Both the position numbers and the translations under genes were made by a program. Positions 36,112 to 44,642 of a DNA stretch of 64,000 nucleotides are shown one piece after another. The notes beneath the pieces were generated by a model. The model did no database searches and was not told where the DNA came from. It was given only the letters and a program-made list of their open reading frames with translations. This DNA is from Bradyrhizobium diazoefficiens (GTDB taxonomy: Bacteria; Pseudomonadota; Alphaproteobacteria; Rhizobiales; Xanthobacteraceae), in contig NZ_JAENXS010000002.1 in assembly GCF_016612535.1 (NCBI RefSeq), forward strand, positions 1-64,000, in the 5' to 3' direction. The stretch's first letter is position 1. Each line of letters begins with the position of its first letter.

Positions 36112-37401
36112 TCACTCCTGCGCCTTCTCCGGCCCGTCATACGCAATGCCGCGGATCACCGCTGCACTGCCGAACTTCTTGCGCAGGCTGTCCACCGCCC
36201 GTTCTGCATGCGCGGCGCGGCGGTCGAGCATGTCGGTGTCGTCGCCGGGCGAGCCCTCGCGCAATGCACTGACGCCGGCGCCCATCAGGCGGAAGGCGGT
36301 GCCGTCGATTTCTTTCGCCAGCATCTCACGGCAGATCGAGAAGATCTTTGCGGCGAGCTGTGTCGGGGCGGCGATCGAGTGTGAGCGCGTGCGCTGGCGG
36401 AAGTCGGCGGTCTTGAGCTTCAGCGTCACGGTCGAGCCGGCAAGCTCGCTGCTCTTCAGCCGCGACGACGTCTTCTCGCACAGCCGCCACAAAATCTTCT
36501 CCAGCGTCGCGAAATCGCGGATGTCGGTCTCGAACGTGGTCTCGCTCGAAATCGTCTTGGCGCCGCGGTCGGCCTCGACCTTGCGGTCGTCGATGCCGCG
36601 GGCGAGCCGCCACAGCCTGCGGCCTTCGCTCGGAAATTGCCGCATCATCTCGATCTCGTCGGCCTTCTGGAGATCGGCGATGATGCGGAAGCCGCGCTGC
36701 ACCAAGCGCTCCTGCGTCGCGGGGCCGACGCCGAAAATGAAGCCGACCGGCTTTTCCGCCAGCATCGTGCGCGCTTCCTCCTGGTCGAGGGCGGCGAAGC
36801 CGCGCGGCTTGTCGAGGTCCGAGGCGATCTTGGCCAAGAACTTGTTGCAGGACAGGCCGACGGAGACGCTGATGCCGATGTCGCGTTCGACATCGCGGGC
36901 AAAGCGCGCCAGCACCTTGGCCGGGATCATGCCGTGGACCCGCTCGGTGCCGGAGAGATCGAGGAAGGCTTCGTCAATCGACAGCGGTTCGACCAGAGGC
37001 GTCAGCGCCTGCATGGCCTGGCGTACCTCGCGGCCGACGCGGACATACTTCGCCATGTCCGGCCGGATCACGGTCGCATGCGGGCAGGCTTCCAGCGCCC
37101 TATACATCGGCATCGCCGAGCGCACGCCATAGGTGCGCGCGATATAGCAGGCGGCCGACACCACGCCGCGCTTTCCCCCGCCGATGATGACGGGCCTGTC
37201 GACGATATCCGGATTGTCGCGCTTCTCGACCGTCGCATAGAAGGCGTCGCAGTCGATATGGGCGATGGTCAGCGTCGCGAGCGTCCGGTGGCAGACGAGG
37301 CGAGGGGAGCCGCAGGCCGTACAGCGGCGCACGCTCACATCCAGATCGGCCAGACAATCCCGGCAGAAGCAGCAGGGCCCGGCCAGATCGGGGACGCTCA
37401 C
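36112..37401 (-). CDS. dinB: DNA polymerase IV with N-terminal zinc-finger-like motif
   Basis: 429 residues from a GTG start. Y-family polymerase signatures: HIDCDAFYATVEKRDNP, SIDEAFLDLSG (catalytic Asp-Glu), LSCNKFLAKIASDLDKP, and PVGFIFGVGPATQERL in the thumb, with a C-terminal little finger. Unusually, the first 40 residues contain CCFCRDC and RRCTACG, a CxxC pair likely to bind zinc. It performs lesion bypass synthesis in the cytoplasm. Its GTG start overlaps the stop of the DUF3572 gene (GTGA), so translation is probably coupled. Confidence 0.94.
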   Translation of the reverse strand: MSVPDLAGPCCFCRDCLADLDVSVRRCTACGSPRLVCHRTLATLTIAHIDCDAFYATVEKRDNPDIVDRPVIIGGGKRGVVSAACYIARTYGVRSAMPMYRALEACPHATVIRPDMAKYVRVGREVRQAMQALTPLVEPLSIDEAFLDLSGTERVHGMIPAKVLARFARDVERDIGISVSVGLSCNKFLAKIASDLDKPRGFAALDQEEARTMLAEKPVGFIFGVGPATQERLVQRGFRIIADLQKADEIEMMRQFPSEGRRLWRLARGIDDRKVEADRGAKTISSETTFETDIRDFATLEKILWRLCEKTSSRLKSSELAGSTVTLKLKTADFRQRTRSHSIAAPTQLAAKIFSICREMLAKEIDGTAFRLMGAGVSALREGSPGDDTDMLDRRAAHAERAVDSLRKKFGSAAVIRGIAYDGPEKAQE

Positions 37402-37709
37402 GGCACGTCGCGCTCCCACGTCCGGTCGCCGAGCGCATCGCCCAGCACCTGCCGCGCTGCGGCAACGTTGGTGGGATGCAGTTCCGAGACCTTGGCAAAG
37501 GCCTTCACGGTGTCGTCATCGCGCATCACGAAATCGAGGACGCTGAGCAGGAAATTCGGGTCGGAAGCCGCGTTCCGGAGCGTCTCCGGGCCGACACCTG
37601 TCTCGGCCAGGAACAGCCCCAGCCGCTCGGGATTGCCTGCGACAAAGGACAGCGCCTGAATCGCAACGATTTCAGCGACTTCGCGGGGGTTGTGAACAGG
37701 CTTTTTCAA
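37398..37709 (-). CDS. DUF3572 family protein
   Basis: 103 residues. The protein seems to start at TTG 37709 (LKKPVHNPREVAEIVAIQAL), because family members begin just at this point. Earlier in-frame codons give no family similarity. The rest is predicted helical with VAGNPERLGLFLAETGVGPETLR and PNFLLSVLDFVMRDDDTVKAF. It is found mainly in Rhizobiales with unknown function. It is translationally coupled to dinB, which hints at a role in DNA damage response, but this is inference. Confidence 0.82.
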   Translation of the reverse strand: MKKPVHNPREVAEIVAIQALSFVAGNPERLGLFLAETGVGPETLRNAASDPNFLLSVLDFVMRDDDTVKAFAKVSELHPTNVAAARQVLGDALGDRTWERDVP

Positions 37710-37959
37710 GGGCCCGGTTTGCCTTTCCGTTAACTTTCGGTGTCTACTTTGGAATATGCCCGAGTCTTGGGACTGAGTCTCGGGCCTGATCTTGCGGCCC
37801 CAGACAAGCAACTGGAAACCACATCGCAGAAAGTGGCCCCTCGGGTTTAACGAAACTCAAGCGAATCTGAGGCTAGTTTGAATCCAGTTTTCGAAGCGCC
37901 GGAAAGCGGCGCCTGAGGCGTCACATGCATCGGTCTCTAGGACCAAACAGGAGGGCGGG

Positions 37960-38325
37960 ATGGCTAAGACCGTCCTGATCGTGGAAGACAACGAGCTCAA
38001 CATGAAGCTCTTCCGCGACCTGCTGGAGGCGCACGGCTACCAGACCTCCGGCACCAGCAACGGTTACGAGGCGCTCGACCTCGTGCGCAAGATGCGGCCC
38101 GACCTCGTGCTGATGGATATTCAACTGCCGCAGGTCTCTGGCCTGGAGGTGACGCGCTGGATCAAGGACGATCCGGAGCTGCGCGCCATTCCCGTCGTCG
38201 CGGTCACGGCCTTCGCGATGAAGGGCGACGAAGAGCGCATCCGCGAGGGCGGCTGCGAAGCCTATTTGTCCAAGCCGATCTCGGTCGGCAAATTCATTGA
38301 GACGGTCCGGCGTTTTATCGGATAG
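37960..38325 (+). CDS. divK: single-domain response regulator DivK
   Basis: 121 residues starting [21 protein letters not shown] receiver domain alone, with acidic pocket E9/D10, phospho-acceptor D53 (LVLMDIQLP), T83-like ([13 protein letters not shown]) and K105-like (YLSKPI). DivK controls the asymmetric cell division kinases DivJ and PleC and regulates CtrA. PleD starts 14 bp downstream, as in Caulobacter and rhizobia. GGAGGGCGG precedes the ATG. Confidence 0.95.
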   Translation: MAKTVLIVEDNELNMKLFRDLLEAHGYQTSGTSNGYEALDLVRKMRPDLVLMDIQLPQVSGLEVTRWIKDDPELRAIPVVAVTAFAMKGDEERIREGGCEAYLSKPISVGKFIETVRRFIG

Positions 38326-38339
38326 GAAGTGAGTTCAAA

Positions 38340-39713
38340 GTGACCGCGCGTATCCTGGTTGTCGATGACGTCCCTGCCAACGTCAAACTCCTCGAAGCCC
38401 GTCTTTCCGCCGAATATTTCGACGTCATGACAGCCTCGAACGGCACCGAGGCGCTCGCGATCTGTGCCCGCGCCGAATGCGACATCATCCTGCTCGACGT
38501 GATGATGCCCGACATGGACGGTTTCGAAGTCTGCCGCCGCCTGAAGACCGATCCGGCCACGCACCACATTCCCGTCGTGATGGTCACCGCACTCGACAGC
38601 CCCGCCGATCGCAACCGGGGTCTCGAAGCCGGTGCCGACGACTTCCTCACGAAGCCCGTCTCCGACGTCGTGCTGATCGCGCGCGTGCGCTCGCTGACGC
38701 GGCTGAAGATGATGACGGACGAGCTGCGCATGCGCGCCATCACCTCGCTCGAGATCGGCATGCAGGCGCCCGAGCGCAGCGCCATCGCCGATGCCGGTAA
38801 GGGCGGCCGCATCCTGCTGGTCGACGACCGGCAGTCGTCCTATGAGCGGCTGGCGACGATCCTCGCCGCCGAGCACACCGTCGACGTCGAGCCCAATCCG
38901 ACGGAAGCGCTGTTCCACGCGGCCGAAGGCAATTACGATTTGCTGATCGTCTCGCTCGACCTCAACAATTTCGACGGGCTCAGGCTGTGCAGCCAGGCGC
39001 GCTCGCTGGAGCGCACCCGCCACGTGCCGATCCTGGCGATCGCGGAAGCCGAGAACTCCACGCGGCTGCTCCGCGGCCTCGAGATCGGGGTCAATGACTA
39101 TCTGCTGCGCCCGATCGACAAGACCGAGCTCCTGGCGCGCGCCCGCACCCAGATCCGCCGCCGCCGCTACACCGATCATTTGCGCGACAACGTGCAGAAC
39201 TCGATCGAGATGGCGATCACGGACGCGCTCACCGGGCTGCACAACCGCCGCTACATGGAGAGCCATCTGGCGACGCTCGCCGAGCAGGCCTCGACCCGCG
39301 GCAAGCCCTTGGCGCTGATGATTTTGGACATCGACTATTTCAAGTCGATCAACGACAATTACGGCCACGATGCCGGCGACGACGTGCTGCGTGAATTCGC
39401 GGTGCGCGTGCGCAAGTCGATCCGCGGCATCGATCTCGCCTGCCGCTACGGCGGCGAGGAGTTCGTCATCGTGATGCCGGAGACCGATCTCCACGTCGCC
39501 GGCATGGTCGCCGAGCGCCTGCGCCGCTCGATCGCGGGCGAACCGTTCGCCGTCCACAAGGGTACCAAGCGCATCGAGGTCACGATCTCGATCGGGCTCA
39601 CCACGCTCGAGCAGAAGGGCGAGGCAGTCGCCGACGTCCTCAAGCGCGCCGATACTGCGCTGTATCGTGCCAAGCACGACGGGCGCAATCGCGTGGTGTC
39701 GCAGGCGGCGTGA
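38340..39713 (+). CDS. pleD: response regulator/diguanylate cyclase PleD
   Basis: 457 residues from a GTG start. Receiver 1 has D53 (IILLDVMMPDMDG). Receiver 2 (residues about 160-275) lacks the phospho-acceptor context (LLIVSLDLNNFDG) and is an adaptor for dimerisation. The C-terminal GGDEF domain has the GGEEF active site near residue 375, with an RGID inhibitory c-di-GMP site six residues before it. It makes c-di-GMP at the stalked/old pole during the swarmer-to-stalked-type transition. It forms an operon with divK. Confidence 0.96.
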   Translation: MTARILVVDDVPANVKLLEARLSAEYFDVMTASNGTEALAICARAECDIILLDVMMPDMDGFEVCRRLKTDPATHHIPVVMVTALDSPADRNRGLEAGADDFLTKPVSDVVLIARVRSLTRLKMMTDELRMRAITSLEIGMQAPERSAIADAGKGGRILLVDDRQSSYERLATILAAEHTVDVEPNPTEALFHAAEGNYDLLIVSLDLNNFDGLRLCSQARSLERTRHVPILAIAEAENSTRLLRGLEIGVNDYLLRPIDKTELLARARTQIRRRRYTDHLRDNVQNSIEMAITDALTGLHNRRYMESHLATLAEQASTRGKPLALMILDIDYFKSINDNYGHDAGDDVLREFAVRVRKSIRGIDLACRYGGEEFVIVMPETDLHVAGMVAERLRRSIAGEPFAVHKGTKRIEVTISIGLTTLEQKGEAVADVLKRADTALYRAKHDGRNRVVSQAA

Positions 39714-39739
39714 GGCGGTGGCACTGCCTCATTCTCGCT

Positions 39740-39880
39740 GTCGTCCCCGCGAAAGCCGGGACCCATAACCCCAGGGAGCGGTTGTGGATGCGAACTGGCA
39801 ATTCCGAGTCTTCGTCAAACTACGGCCCGTGGCTATGGGTCCCGGCCCCCGTGCGCAATTGCGCACTAGGCCGGGACGAC
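39740..39880. repeat. palindromic repeat (GTCGTCCCCGC / CCGGGACGAC type)
   Basis: Outer arms start GTCGTCCCCGCGAAAGCCGG at 39740 and end GGCCGGGACGAC at 39880. An inner pair GGGACCCATA / TATGGGTCCC lies inside. A separate GTGCGCAATTGCGCAC palindrome is at 39851-39866. It is a terminator-sized spacer between pleD and the convergent TetR gene. Confidence 0.65.
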
Positions 39881-39885
39881 AATTG

Positions 39886-40500
39886 CTATTGCGGCGCGCG
39901 CTTGCCTTTCACCGTCGCCGCGCCACCACCGACATCCACACCCGCATTCCGCAGCAGCACCTTCGCAGCTTCCTTCGCCGCACGCGCCATCGCGGGATCG
40001 TCGCGGACGAGGTCCTGCGCGATCGAGCCATCAACCAGGAGCACGAGCTGGGTGGCGAGCGCCTCCGCATCAACAACACCGAGCTGTTCGAGGCGCTCGC
40101 GAAACCAGACGCGGCGGCTCTCCTTGAAGGCCTTGGCGATCTTCTTCACCGTGCGGTCGGTGCTGCCGACCTCCGCGACAGCATTGACGAACGGACAGCC
40201 GCGAAAGTCGGGCGAGGCGAATCGCCGTTCCAGCGAATCGAACGTCGACAGGATCTGCGTCACCGCGGTCTTGGCCGACGCGTCGGGCGCCGACGGCGGC
40301 GGGCGCACGAAGCGGCGTTCCAGGTAGGCCGCGATCAGCGCGTCCTTGGACGGGAAGTGGTTGTAGAGCGTGCGCTTGGAGATGCCGATCTCGGCCGCAA
40401 CGGTGTCGACGCCGATGGCGCGGATGCCCTGAAGATAGAACAACCGGTCGGCGGTGGCGAGGATCCGCTCCTTCATGTCGGATTTTTCGGCAGAGGGCAT
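39886..40500 (-). CDS. TetR family transcriptional regulator
   Basis: 204 residues. The helix-turn-helix domain MKERILATADRLFYLQGIRAIGVDTVAAEIGISKRTLYNHFPSKD is typical. The C-terminal ligand domain is of the TetR_C type with FASPDFRGCPFVNAVAEVG. It is divergent from an MFS transporter. Two near-identical 20-bp palindromes are found in the 107-bp space between the starts; one overlaps this gene's own start codon. Self-repression plus repression of the transporter is inferred. Confidence 0.93.
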   Translation of the reverse strand: MPSAEKSDMKERILATADRLFYLQGIRAIGVDTVAAEIGISKRTLYNHFPSKDALIAAYLERRFVRPPPSAPDASAKTAVTQILSTFDSLERRFASPDFRGCPFVNAVAEVGSTDRTVKKIAKAFKESRRVWFRERLEQLGVVDAEALATQLVLLVDGSIAQDLVRDDPAMARAAKEAAKVLLRNAGVDVGGGAATVKGKRAPQ

Positions 40501-40518
40501 AACACAGACCTGTGTAAT
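40499..40518. promoter_or_regulatory. TetR operator 1, overlapping the tetR start
   Basis: The sequence ATAACACAGACCTGTGTAAT is a palindrome with 8 paired bases per arm around AC. It covers the start codon of the TetR gene (complement of 40498-40500) and lies upstream of the transporter's -35. Confidence 0.8.
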
Positions 40519-40525
40519 AAACGCC

Positions 40526-40556
40526 TTGACAGCGGCGCCGGCTTGCAGTCTAGATT
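40526..40556 (+). promoter_or_regulatory. promoter of the MFS transporter
   Basis: TTGACA at 40526-40531 is a consensus -35. A -10 could be TAGATT at 40551-40556 (19-bp spacer) or TCTAGA at 40549-40554 (17-bp spacer). The TetR operators flank it on both sides, one overlapping the -10. Confidence 0.7.
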
Positions 40557-40573
40557 ACACAGACCTGTGTAAT
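40554..40573. promoter_or_regulatory. TetR operator 2, at the transporter promoter
   Basis: ATTACACAGACCTGTGTAAT is a perfect palindrome (9-2-9) 55 bp from operator 1. It covers the start point region of the MFS promoter and ends 33 bp before the MFS start codon. Repeated identical core ACACAGACCTGTGTAAT in both sites makes a single repressor very likely. Confidence 0.88.
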
Positions 40574-40606
40574 GCCGCAAGAGCAAGAATAAAGGGAAGA
40601 CCGATC

Positions 40607-41839
40607 ATGCCGTTGTTGCAAGCGCTTCGTCCAACCCTCCCGGTCCTGATCGGCGCCTCGCTGATGCTGACGCTGAGCATGGGCCTGCGGCAATCGCTCG
40701 GCATCTTCCTGCAGCCGCTGACCCATGACGTCGGCATCTCCGTGTCGGACTTCACGCTCGCGATCGCCGTCCAGAACCTCGCCTGGGGCTTCCTCCAGCC
40801 GCTCGCCGGCGCGCTCACCGTGCGCTACGGCTTTCGCATCATCATGATGGTCGGCGCGCTGCTTTATATCGCGGGGCTCGCGCTGATGACCGGCGCGCAC
40901 GGCCTGATCACGGTCATGATCGGGGCGGGGGTGCTGATCGGCACCTCGCTCGCCTGCACCGCGGCGGCGATGGCGATGTCGGTTGCCGCGCGCGCGGTGC
41001 CCGAGAGCGTGCGCTCGACCGTGCTCGGCATGGTCTCGGCCGCGGGCTCGCTCGGCGCGCTGTTGGCGGCGCCGATCGGGCAGGTGCTCAATGAGGGCTA
41101 CGGCTGGCGTTTCGGGCTCGGCAGCTTTGTCGTGCTCTCGCTTCTGATGTTGCCAGCGGCGTGGTTTGCAGGCCGGATCGACCGCATCCCGCTGCCGAGG
41201 ACGAGCGGGCTCGGCAATGTATCGGCCGCAACCGCGACCGCCACGGCCTTCGGCAATGTGTCGTTTTCGGTGATGACGGCGGCCTATTTCGTCTGCGGCA
41301 TGCAGCTCGTCTTCATCACCACGCATCTGCCGTCCTATTTGCAGATCTGCGGCATGGACCCGATGCTGAGCGCAAAGACGCTGGGGGTGATCGGCGGCTT
41401 CAACGTGCTGGGGTCGCTGTTCTTCGGCTGGGCCGGCCAGCGCTGGAACAAGCTCGCGCTGTTAGGGGGCATCTATGTCACGCGCTCGCTGGTGCTGGCC
41501 TGGTATTTCATGCTGCCGCCGACGGAGGCCTCGACGCTGGTGTTCGGCGCGCTGATGGGCTTTCTCTGGCTCGGCGTCGGTCCGCTGGTGGCGGGCGCGG
41601 TGGCGGAGATGTTCGGCCTGCAATGGCAGGCGATGATCCAGGGGCTCGCCTTCACGAGCCATCAGCTCGGCAGCTTCGTCGGCGCCTATGGCGGCGGCCT
41701 GATCTACGACGCGCTCGGCTCCTACAACATGGCCTGGCGGATCGGCGTCGCGGTCGGGCTTGCCGCCGGCATCGTCCAGATCGCGTTCGCGCTGATCCGA
41801 CCGTCGCAGCCGCCGACGCCGGCGTTGCGGACGGCATAA
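40607..41839 (+). CDS. MFS transporter controlled by TetR regulator
   Basis: 410 residues starting MPLLQALRPTLPVLIGASLM, with 12 predicted membrane helices. GLRQSLGIFLQPLTHDVGIS, LAWGFLQPLAGALTVRYGFR (motif A-like) and the second-half GWAGQRWNKLALLGGIYV loop match monocarboxylate/oxalate-type MFS families. Export of the TetR ligand is probable. AAGGGAAGA gives the ribosome site. The substrate is unknown. Confidence 0.9.
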   Translation: MPLLQALRPTLPVLIGASLMLTLSMGLRQSLGIFLQPLTHDVGISVSDFTLAIAVQNLAWGFLQPLAGALTVRYGFRIIMMVGALLYIAGLALMTGAHGLITVMIGAGVLIGTSLACTAAAMAMSVAARAVPESVRSTVLGMVSAAGSLGALLAAPIGQVLNEGYGWRFGLGSFVVLSLLMLPAAWFAGRIDRIPLPRTSGLGNVSAATATATAFGNVSFSVMTAAYFVCGMQLVFITTHLPSYLQICGMDPMLSAKTLGVIGGFNVLGSLFFGWAGQRWNKLALLGGIYVTRSLVLAWYFMLPPTEASTLVFGALMGFLWLGVGPLVAGAVAEMFGLQWQAMIQGLAFTSHQLGSFVGAYGGGLIYDALGSYNMAWRIGVAVGLAAGIVQIAFALIRPSQPPTPALRTA

Positions 41840-41847
41840 CCGGAGGA

Positions 41848-42882
41848 TTAGGCCAGCACGGCTTCGATGACGCTCACCGGCGATTGCGTCGTCACCACGC
41901 GACTGAGGCGGAAACCAGTCCTGTCCAGCAGACGGGAATACTCAGCTTCCGTGCGCTCCTGGCCGCCGATCAGTACCAGCATCACCATGTCCAGTATTTT
42001 CCCCGGATGCGGAGCGTCACCGGGAGGCAGAACCATCTCGACGATCAACAGCCGGCCATCGGGCTTCATGGCTTTGCGGCAATGGCCGAGAATTGCCAGG
42101 CACTGGTCGTCGTTCCAGTCGTGCAGGATGTGCGACAGGATGTAGACATCGCCCCCAGACGGCACCAACCGGAAAAAATCTCCAGCCTCGACGGTCACGC
42201 GATCGGAAACGCCGTTCGCTTTGAGCAGCTTCTCCGCATCGACCACGACGTGCGGCCGATCGAACAACACGCCCCGCGGCTCCGGGTGTCGCGCAAGGAT
42301 GGCGGCGAGCATATTGCCGGACGCCCCTCCGACATCGACGACCGTCTTGAATGTTGAAAAATCATAGGCTTCCGCGACTGCCGGAGGTTCGGCCCCATGA
42401 AGCCCGACCATTGCTTCACTGAACACCGATGCGGCTTCGGGATGTTGAGCAAGATAGTCGAAGAACGGCATTCCCTGTGCTTTTTCAAACCCCGTACCGC
42501 CGGTTTGCAAGGAATGGAGAAGGTTGGCAAAGCCGCTTCCAACCCAGCTGCTGCCTGTCATGAGCAAGGTCGATCTTGCTGAGCCCGGAGCATCCGACTT
42601 CAAAGCCTCGCCGAGCCCCGTTAACGAGAAGCGCTGGCCACCAACTTCAGTGAGAAGCCCAAGACTGGCCATCGTCCTCATCAATCTGTGCAGCGACGGC
42701 GCATGAAGAGCCAGGGGGTCGGCCAGTTCAGTCGCGCTCTTTGGGCCATCAGCAAGTCTATCCGCCAACCCGAGCCTTGCGGCGATGTGCGCGACATTGG
42801 CGACTGCTCCGGCCGTTCCCATTTGTATCAGCTGAACATGCGGTGGAAGGGACAAGGGCGCTGCCTGAACCGATTCGGTCAT
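41848..42882 (-). CDS. SAM-dependent O-methyltransferase (acetylserotonin OMT-like)
   Basis: 344 residues starting MTESVQAAPLSLPPHVQLIQ. The N-terminal helical dimerisation domain has AAHIAARLGLADRLADGPKSATELA and LMRTMASLGLLTEVGGQRFSL. The methyltransferase core has motif I VVDVGGASGNMLAAIL, the conserved FDRPHVV motif and the catalytic His-Asp in LSHILHDWNDDQC. Such family 2 O-methyltransferases act on hydroxylated aromatic or polyketide acceptors. AGGAG precedes the ATG. It is divergent from a winged-helix regulator. Confidence 0.9.
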   Translation of the reverse strand: MTESVQAAPLSLPPHVQLIQMGTAGAVANVAHIAARLGLADRLADGPKSATELADPLALHAPSLHRLMRTMASLGLLTEVGGQRFSLTGLGEALKSDAPGSARSTLLMTGSSWVGSGFANLLHSLQTGGTGFEKAQGMPFFDYLAQHPEAASVFSEAMVGLHGAEPPAVAEAYDFSTFKTVVDVGGASGNMLAAILARHPEPRGVLFDRPHVVVDAEKLLKANGVSDRVTVEAGDFFRLVPSGGDVYILSHILHDWNDDQCLAILGHCRKAMKPDGRLLIVEMVLPPGDAPHPGKILDMVMLVLIGGQERTEAEYSRLLDRTGFRLSRVVTTQSPVSVIEAVLA

Positions 42883-43060
42883 GACTTGCTCCTGAGTCGC
42901 AGACGCTGCGGGGCGACATTTCGGTCCGGGCGAACGTGTCAGCGCAGGGACGGGCACGCTTAATCTGCGGCTTACTTTTTCCTTATCGGCAGCTTATTCT
43001 TCGAGTTGCAACCGGTGTTGCTGCCCCGACGATCGGAGGTCAGCCGAGGGAACGGCAGCT

Positions 43061-44629
43061 TTGCGCTTTTTATTCGAGAGTTTCGCATTCGATACGGACC
43101 GGCGCGAGTTGCATCGCGGCTCGGATCTTGTCGCCCTCGCGCCACAAGTATTCGACCTGCTCGAGTTTCTGATCCGCAACCGGGAGCGCGTCGTCAGCAA
43201 GGACGACCTCATCAATGCCATCTGGAACGGGCGCAGCGTGTCCGACGCTGCACTGACAACTCGCCTGAATGCCGCGCGCAGCGCGATCGACGATTCCGGC
43301 GGCGAACAGCGCCTGATCAGGACTCTGCCGCGAAAGGGCTTCCGTTTCGTCGGACCGGTCCAGCAAGAGCATGGACTTCCTGGTGCGGCGGTCACTGACG
43401 GTCAGATCGAACCCTCGAAGCCGATCCTCGAACTTCCCGACAAACCGTCCATTGCCGTGCTGCCCTTCCAGAATCTCAGCCACGATCCGGATCAGGACTA
43501 TTTCGCCGACGGCATGGTCGAGGACATCATCACGGGATTATCGCGCTCGAAACTGCTGTTCGTGATCTCGCGAAATTCAAGTTTCACCTACGGAACGAAA
43601 GCGGTTGATATCAAGCGAGTCAGCCGTGAGCTTGGCGTTCGCTATGTCCTGGAAGGCAGCGTACGCAAAGGACGAAAAAAGGTTCGCGTGACCGGGCAGC
43701 TGATCGACGCAACCACCGGCGTGCACATCTGGGCGGACAAGTTCGACAGCGATCTTGAAGATATCTTCGATGTACAGGATCGACTGACGAGCAGCGTGAT
43801 CGGCGCGATGTCTCCACAGCTCGAGCGCGCCGAAATCGAGCGCGCGCGGCGCAAGCCGACCGAAAACCTCCAAGCCTATGACTATTATCTGCGCTCCAAG
43901 TTCAGCATCTACCAGTGGACCAGGGAAGGCAGCGATGAAGCTCTCAGGATGACGAGACTTGCCATCGCGCTCGATCCCGAATTTGCCGTTGCCCACGCTT
44001 CCGGAGCCAACATTTTCGGTCAGAAGAAGGGTTTCGGTTGGATCGAGGACGCGGCAAAGGAACGGGCCGAAAGCCGACACTTGGCGGAACGGGCGATGCA
44101 ACTTGATCAGGGCGATCCTCTGGTGCTTGCGCACGCAGCAGAGGTGTATTCCTACGTACTCGAAGAACCCGAGACTGGATCAGCTTTGGCTGCAAGGGCG
44201 GTCGCGCTCGATCCCAATTTAATGATGGCGCGCCTTTGGGCCGGCTGGGCACAGGTTTATCTCGGCGATCACGACGCAGCGATTGAGCACTTCTCGGCGG
44301 CTATTCGTTTGAGCCCGATCGATCCCCATCTGTTCGTGCCGCAAACGGGAATGGCATTCGCTCATTTTTTTGCCGGGCAGTACAAAGAGGGTCTATTCTT
44401 GGCCACGAGAGCGATCCAGCGCCAGCCGAATTTTCCGGGCGCACAGCGAATACGCATGTCGAGTCTGGCGATGGCCGGGCATATTGACGAAGCCCGTCGC
44501 GCTTGCGACGCAGTTCTGCAAGCGGACCCTGCCTTGCATATTTCCAGCATCAAAGCCGCGCCATTTCGCCGACGCGAAGACGTCGATAAATTGAGCGAAG
44601 CTTGGCGCATAGCCGGCGTGCCCGAATGA
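43061..44629 (+). CDS. winged-helix transcriptional regulator with TPR domain (CadC-like)
   Basis: 522 residues from TTG (MRFLFESFAFDTDRRELHRG), which is preceded by GAGGGAACGG. The N-terminal OmpR/CadC-type winged helix has ELLEFLIRNRERVVSKDDL-like residues and VSDAALTTRLNAARSAIDD. A middle segment (SIAVLPFQNLSHDPDQDYFADGMVEDIITGLSR) is the TolB-like domain found in the adenylate-cyclase/TPR group. C-terminal TPR repeats follow (ALDPEFAVAHASGANIFG, ALDPNLMMARLWAGWAQ). No membrane helix is seen. It probably regulates the divergent methyltransferase gene. Confidence 0.87.
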   Translation: MRFLFESFAFDTDRRELHRGSDLVALAPQVFDLLEFLIRNRERVVSKDDLINAIWNGRSVSDAALTTRLNAARSAIDDSGGEQRLIRTLPRKGFRFVGPVQQEHGLPGAAVTDGQIEPSKPILELPDKPSIAVLPFQNLSHDPDQDYFADGMVEDIITGLSRSKLLFVISRNSSFTYGTKAVDIKRVSRELGVRYVLEGSVRKGRKKVRVTGQLIDATTGVHIWADKFDSDLEDIFDVQDRLTSSVIGAMSPQLERAEIERARRKPTENLQAYDYYLRSKFSIYQWTREGSDEALRMTRLAIALDPEFAVAHASGANIFGQKKGFGWIEDAAKERAESRHLAERAMQLDQGDPLVLAHAAEVYSYVLEEPETGSALAARAVALDPNLMMARLWAGWAQVYLGDHDAAIEHFSAAIRLSPIDPHLFVPQTGMAFAHFFAGQYKEGLFLATRAIQRQPNFPGAQRIRMSSLAMAGHIDEARRACDAVLQADPALHISSIKAAPFRRREDVDKLSEAWRIAGVPE

Positions 44630-44642
44630 CCGCTTCTGGCCC

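Noticed and set aside
37710..37959. CtrA boxes before divK
   Set aside because: Only isolated TTAAC half-sites; no full TTAA-N7-TTAA match.
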